In this document: in pieces, positions 7,278 through 9,956 of the stretch
Layout: each line of letters begins with the position of its first letter
How positions within the stretch are numbered: position 1 is the first letter of the stretch
Assembly: GCA_947628595.1 (NCBI GenBank)
Contig: CANRAN010000036.1
Coordinates: forward strand, 1 to 9,956
Length of the DNA stretch: 9,956 nucleotides
Direction: 5' to 3'
Origin: an uncultured Clostridia bacterium
GTDB lineage: Bacteria; Bacillota; Clostridia; Oscillospirales; Acutalibacteraceae
The notes under the pieces: generated by a model
The model's input: only the letters and a program-made list of their open reading frames with translations
The model's database searches: none
What the model was told of the DNA's origin: nothing
Program-made: the position numbers and the translations under genes

Positions 7278-7588
7278 ATGAGCCAAATGATATTCAGCAA
7301 TTATGAGTATAGTAATAGACCAAAAGAGAGGAATTTCCGAATGTGATGGAAAAAATAATTCCGTGGGATGAAATGTCATGTAATAGCAGATGTCGGAACG
7401 GGTTATGTTCACACCATTACAGCGACACCGGCGGATGTTCATGATATCATAGAAGCACATAAGTTGCTTCGGGAAGATGATGAGGTTGTTATTGCAATTC
7501 CGGTTATATTGGTCTTGAAAAGCGTGGTGAAATCGTAAACAATGAGTATTTCAGTAAAATTGATTCCCGTATAAAGTCTTGTCCGGGG
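7278..7588 (+). pseudogene. IS5-family transposase relic, internally deleted and frameshifted
   Basis: Pieces of an IS5-type DDE transposase occur in order but in different frames. The N-terminal MSQMIFSNYEYSNRPK starts at 7278. After a frameshift near 7325 comes VMEKIIPWDE, and then a jump directly to HVIADVGTGYVHTITATP (from 7377) and EAHKLLREDDEVV. After a one-base shift near 7490 comes SGYIGLEKRGEIVNNEYFSKID. In intact relatives more than 100 residues, including the first catalytic Asp region, lie between IIPWDE and HVIAD, and these are gone. The usual GDSGY catalytic aspartate reads as Asn in the best frame. Similarity stops after SRIKSCPG near 7588. It is a dead element with no function as a transposase. 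The family is recalled from conserved phrases, not from a search. Confidence 0.85.
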
Positions 7589-7617
7589 TTGACAAATAGA
7601 ATTTGTTATGCTACAAT
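7589..7617 (+). promoter_or_regulatory. Strong sigma-A-type promoter of the leader peptide-cysK transcript
   Basis: A perfect TTGACA (7589-7594) and TACAAT (7612-7617) are separated by exactly 17 bases, with TG one base before the -10. The transcript would start near 7624, about 40 bases before the leader ORF. The -35 box begins at the point where transposase similarity ends. A small dyad, ACC-GATA-GGT (7627-7636), lies just after the start site and could be an operator, for example for an Rrf2-type (CymR/IscR-like) regulator, but it is short. Confidence 0.75.
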
Positions 7618-7657
7618 AACTACAATACCGATAGGTTTAATAATTCAAGAGAGTGGG

Positions 7658-7675
7658 TGTACTAATGAAAGTACA
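7658..7675 (+). promoter_or_regulatory. Hairpin presenting the leader-peptide start codon in its loop
   Basis: TGTACT (7658-7663) and AGTACA (7670-7675) form a perfect six-pair stem around a six-base loop AATGAA that contains the leader ATG (7665-7667). The stem would directly affect initiation at the leader ORF. It is short, so its stability in the cell is uncertain. Confidence 0.4.
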
Positions 7676-7727
7676 GTATTATAATATGCGATGTTGCTGT
7701 TTAAATCCTGCAAGGCGTAAATTATAA
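7665..7727 (+). CDS. Cysteine-rich 20-residue leader peptide upstream of cysK
   Basis: A 20-codon frame starts with MKVQYYNMRCCCLN and ends in ARRKL with TAA at 7725-7727, 32 bases before cysK. Three consecutive cysteine codons (TGT TGC TGT, 7692-7700) lie immediately upstream of a cysteine biosynthesis gene and behind a strong promoter. This is the expected design of an attenuation leader: ribosomes stall at the Cys run when Cys-tRNA is scarce and thereby change translation or transcription of the downstream gene. Poly-cysteine leader ORFs with this role are known in mycobacteria; the link here is inference. The ribosome site is weak (AGAGAGTGGG, about 7648-7657), and initiation could instead occur at the internal ATG at 7686 (MRCCCLN). 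No classic terminator is seen between the peptide and cysK, so control may be translational or Rho-dependent. Confidence 0.6.
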   Translation: MKVQYYNMRCCCLNPARRKL

Positions 7728-7759
7728 CAAATTGAAATTTTGAAAGGGAGTATGTTGAT

Positions 7760-8689
7760 ATGAAAGTATATGAGCAAATTACAGATTTGATTGGTGGCAC
7801 ACCTCTCTTGAGGCTTACTGACTACGAAAAGGAAAATGCTCTTGAAGCCACAATCTTTGCTAAATTGGAATATTTCAACCCGGCAGGGAGTGTTAAAGAC
7901 AGAATTGCAAAGGCAATGATAGAAGATGCTGAGGCGAAAGGTATTTTAAAGCCCGGCTCGGTTATTATAGAACCGACAAGTGGAAATACAGGTATCGGTC
8001 TTGCAGCGGTAGCGGCAGCAAGAGGATACAAAATCATACTTACCATGCCTGAAACTATGAGTATTGAGCGGCGTAATCTTTTGAAAGCATATGGTGCGGA
8101 GCTTGTTCTGACCGAGGGTGTAAAGGGGATGAAGGGTGCTATTTCCAAAGCACAGGAGTTAGCAGGGTCTATACCTGACAGTTTTATTCCGAGCCAGTTT
8201 ACTAACCCTGCAAACCCGTCAATTCATCGTTCGACAACCGGACCCGAAATTTGGCAGGATACTGACGGTAAAGTGGATATCTTTGTTGCGGGAGTCGGAA
8301 CCGGTGGTACGGTCACCGGTGTAGGAGAATATTTGAAGAGTAAGAATCCTAATGTAAAGATTGTTGCGGTAGAGCCGGCAGGTTCGCCCGTACTTTCCAA
8401 GGGTACGGCGGGACCGCACAAAATTCAGGGGATAGGGGCCGGTTTTGTACCGGATACATTGAATACCTCTGTTTATGATGAGATTATTTCAGTAGAAAAT
8501 GAGGATGCTTTTAAAACAGGCAGAACGCTTGCTCGAAAGGAAGGATTGCTTGTCGGTATTTCTTCCGGTGCCGCTGTCTTTGCTGCCACTGTGCTTGCAA
8601 GACGAGCTGAAAATAAAGGAAAACTTATTGTTGCCCTCCTTCCTGATACCGGAGAAAGGTATCTTTCAACTCAGATGTTTTCTGAGTAA
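7760..8689 (+). CDS. cysK: Cysteine synthase (O-acetylserine sulfhydrylase)
   Basis: This 309-residue PLP enzyme of fold type II converts O-acetyl-L-serine and sulfide into L-cysteine and acetate in the cytoplasm. All hallmarks are present: IGGTPLLRL at 11-19, the PLP-binding Lys46 in NPAGSVKDR, the substrate loop EPTSGNTG (71-78), the phosphate-binding glycines GTGGT (180-184), [10 protein letters not shown] (220-229) and the PLP-ring serine of GISSGAA (Ser269). Length is standard for CysK. The ATG at 7760 has AAAGGGAG (7743-7750) 9 bases upstream. It is preceded by the Cys-rich leader ORF and a strong promoter and followed by a hairpin terminator, so it forms a single-gene unit. No cysE is in the window. 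CysM-type enzymes using thiosulfate share most motifs, but the sequence favours CysK. Confidence 0.95.
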   Translation: MKVYEQITDLIGGTPLLRLTDYEKENALEATIFAKLEYFNPAGSVKDRIAKAMIEDAEAKGILKPGSVIIEPTSGNTGIGLAAVAAARGYKIILTMPETMSIERRNLLKAYGAELVLTEGVKGMKGAISKAQELAGSIPDSFIPSQFTNPANPSIHRSTTGPEIWQDTDGKVDIFVAGVGTGGTVTGVGEYLKSKNPNVKIVAVEPAGSPVLSKGTAGPHKIQGIGAGFVPDTLNTSVYDEIISVENEDAFKTGRTLARKEGLLVGISSGAAVFAATVLARRAENKGKLIVALLPDTGERYLSTQMFSE

Positions 8690-8744
8690 TTGAATTGGTT
8701 CTGAAATGGCGGTATATTGTGGTAAATATATGAATACCATATTC

Positions 8745-8783
8745 AAAGCAGCCGAAAGAGTTATCAGTTCTTTCGGCTGCTTT
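8745..8783 (+). terminator. Intrinsic terminator of cysK
   Basis: A perfect 15-base inverted repeat, AAAGCAGCCGAAAGA (8745-8759) and TCTTTCGGCTGCTTT (8769-8783), encloses a nine-base loop. The T-rich arm ends the stem, although the tract after it is short (TTT then GCC). It lies 56 bases after the cysK stop. The symmetric A/T flanks would let it act on the other strand as well. Confidence 0.8.
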
Positions 8784-8850
8784 GCCGGTGACGGTGTTCA
8801 GATACAGACAGTAGTCCTAAAGTTTACATTTCTATGAGAAACAAAATATT

Positions 8851-8879
8851 CCGGCTTGCAGACTGAAGCGGTATTTTTT
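8851..8879 (+). terminator. Terminator-like hairpin followed by a T-tract
   Basis: CCGGCTT (8851-8857) pairs with AAGCGG (8866-8871) through six pairs and one bulged G, and TATTTTTT follows. No gene of its own precedes it, so it may back up cysK termination or end an unrecognised short transcript. The rest of 8784-8969 shows no coding sequence. Confidence 0.4.
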
Positions 8880-8969
8880 ATAGATAGAGGTGAGTTAGGA
8901 TTTTTTGACAACTACATTACATATGCCCCCAAAATTTTATATATAGCTTGAATATGAACGTAATAGCAG

Positions 8970-9015
8970 TGCCGTCGGGTAAACGCAAATCAGGTTTATC
9001 CGACGGCATATTTTT
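8970..9015 (+). terminator. Strong hairpin terminator between the convergent cysK and glutamate-cysteine ligase
   Basis: TGCCGTCGGGTAAAC (8970-8984) pairs with GTTTATCCGACGGCA (8994-9008): 15 pairs including one G-U, with a nine-base loop. The tail TATTTTT (9009-9015) is on the plus strand. It lies 21 bases beyond the end of the leftward ligase gene, whose transcript would form the same hairpin with an A-tract in front but no T-tract after. By the tail it terminates rightward transcription; it may also protect the 3' end of the leftward message. Confidence 0.7.
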
Positions 9016-9035
9016 AGTGCAAATAGGATGTACAG

Positions 9036-9956
9036 CTATATCTCGGCATATTTAATTATAATATCTTTGATATCCTTTCCATTATTTCTGAGTTGAAGCA
9101 TATACTTTGCGGGGTTTGTTTTTCTGTCAATTCTCTCATACAGTGGTATAAGATATTTTTCTTCACCAAACCCTCTTTCCTCAAGACCATTATATGATAA
9201 ATCCACTACCTTTCTTGTCAGGGCATATATATCATCGGAAGTAGCAAAGTCAGGTAAATTATTCCTTATTAGAAGCTTTCTTAGCTCGCCGGCATTATAG
9301 CCCTTATGATAAAGTATATGATCATTTCCCAAAAGTTCCGATAATTCTGACAATTTACCGACAAGTCCCAAATGAAATGCGGCTGTACACATACTGTCCT
9401 TTATCGGCTGGGTACATATGCTGCGAAATTCAGCCGTTCCCCTGAATGTAAGATCAATAAATTTGAATGTTCTTAGGTATCGGATGTCACTAAGCTGCGG
9501 TGAAAACTCCGCTGTTTTATATTCTCCGTTTTCATAATATTCACCTGTTATTCTTGCTTTATTAAAGAAGTCCTGCACCCTTGTCGGGGGAAAATTTATG
9601 TATTTATTATCTCACTCAAGGCAATAAACAGATGAGGATTCTATGTATGAAAGGACTTCCTCTGCCGAAGTAAATTCGTAATTATACATTCCTATATTGT
9701 GAGGGTTTATTCCATGGGTGCTGTTTTCCCAGAACATATCACGGCAACAAAGTATATCCTCATTTTCACCGAGCATAACAGAATTTGAAAACAACAAAGC
9801 TTTTATCGGTTCGAGCCTTGAAAATGTGTTCAAAAACAGCGGCAGGCTGTCATAGGATACATCAAGCTGCACCTGTGAAGCACTCGAAAATGTCCCGTAT
9901 TCCGGATAGCTGTGAAAATACATAGGCAGATGAGAATATCTCCTGTATGAATGTAA
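9036..9956 (-). pseudogene. gshA: Glutamate-cysteine ligase (gamma-glutamylcysteine synthetase), partial, with in-frame TGA
   Basis: The minus strand encodes the C-terminal two thirds of a Firmicutes/GCS2-type glutamate-cysteine ligase, which joins Glu and Cys with ATP in the first step of glutathione-type thiol synthesis. The frame enters at 9956 and reads LPMYFHSYPEYGTFSSASQVQLDV, FSRLEPIKALLFSNS and STHGINPHNIGM, and 114 codons in meets TGA at 9614-9612. The same frame resumes without a shift (DNKYINFPP, TFRGTAEFRSICTQP, YHKGYNAGELRKL, NPAKYMLQLRNNG) to TAG at 9038-9036, 191 codons later. Relatives as I recall them have Arg after YCLE/YCVE, so one C-to-T change of CGA explains the stop. 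The GTG at 9578 has no properly spaced ribosome site, so independent translation of the second half is unlikely. It is either a fresh pseudogene, a sequencing error or a readthrough case. The N-terminus lies outside the window. Confidence 0.82.

Noticed and set aside
7231..7620. The near-identical TATGCTATAATAA and TATGCTACAATAA on either side of the IS relic as terminal direct repeats
   Set aside because: Both are extended -10 promoter elements, which explains the likeness. They are not at matching distances from the transposase ends and are not inverted.
9578..9614. Selenocysteine at the in-frame TGA of the ligase
   Set aside because: The expected residue is Arg, not Cys. The only downstream hairpin is a three-pair CCC/GGG stem, unlike a SECIS element, and the family is not known to contain selenocysteine.
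1..9956. tRNA or rRNA genes, CRISPR arrays and replication origins
   Set aside because: No cloverleaf-like sequence, ribosomal RNA sequence, regularly spaced repeats or iteron clusters were seen while reading both strands.

Overview
The window is AT-rich and reads like the chromosome of a low-GC Gram-positive anaerobe. Most likely it is a clostridial gut organism of the Ruminococcus/[Eubacterium] type. The grounds are strong AGGAGG-type ribosome binding sites, sigma-A-like promoters, a YfhO-family membrane protein, an IS5-type transposase relic and a Firmicutes-style glutamate-cysteine ligase. The genus is inference.

Left part (1-1389): a type II/IIG adenine-specific DNA methyltransferase or restriction-modification enzyme runs leftward out of the window. 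It has a TTG start and a very good promoter. A 260-base divergent spacer separates it from a rightward operon of three tightly coupled genes (1390-5464): an ECF-type sigma factor, a single-pass membrane protein that is probably its anti-sigma factor, and a large YfhO-family membrane glycosyltransferase-like protein. Both junctions are 4-base ATGA overlaps, so the unit looks like an envelope-sensing sigma switch with a cell-surface glycosylation protein attached. A perfect 14-base palindrome lies on the candidate -35 of the operon.

Middle (5465-7759): about 400 bases of decayed coding-like sequence come first. A gene for an unrecognised 308-residue protein follows, behind an extended -10 promoter and a roughly 250-base leader with palindromes and competing stems. 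Next is a badly broken IS5-family transposase relic with an internal deletion and frameshifts. The promoter of the cysteine synthase gene starts exactly where the transposase similarity ends.

Right part (7589-9956): cysteine synthase (cysK) is preceded by a 20-codon ORF containing three consecutive cysteine codons (MRCCCLN). This is the hallmark of a cysteine-responsive leader peptide, and it is the best candidate for an undescribed regulatory system here. cysK ends at a strong hairpin terminator. Two more hairpins follow, and then the convergent gene for a glutamate-cysteine ligase (leftward, N-terminus outside the window), whose frame is interrupted by one in-frame TGA where an arginine is expected. 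The right end is therefore devoted to thiol metabolism: cysteine is made by CysK, and gamma-glutamylcysteine would be made by the ligase if the stop is bypassed or is an error.
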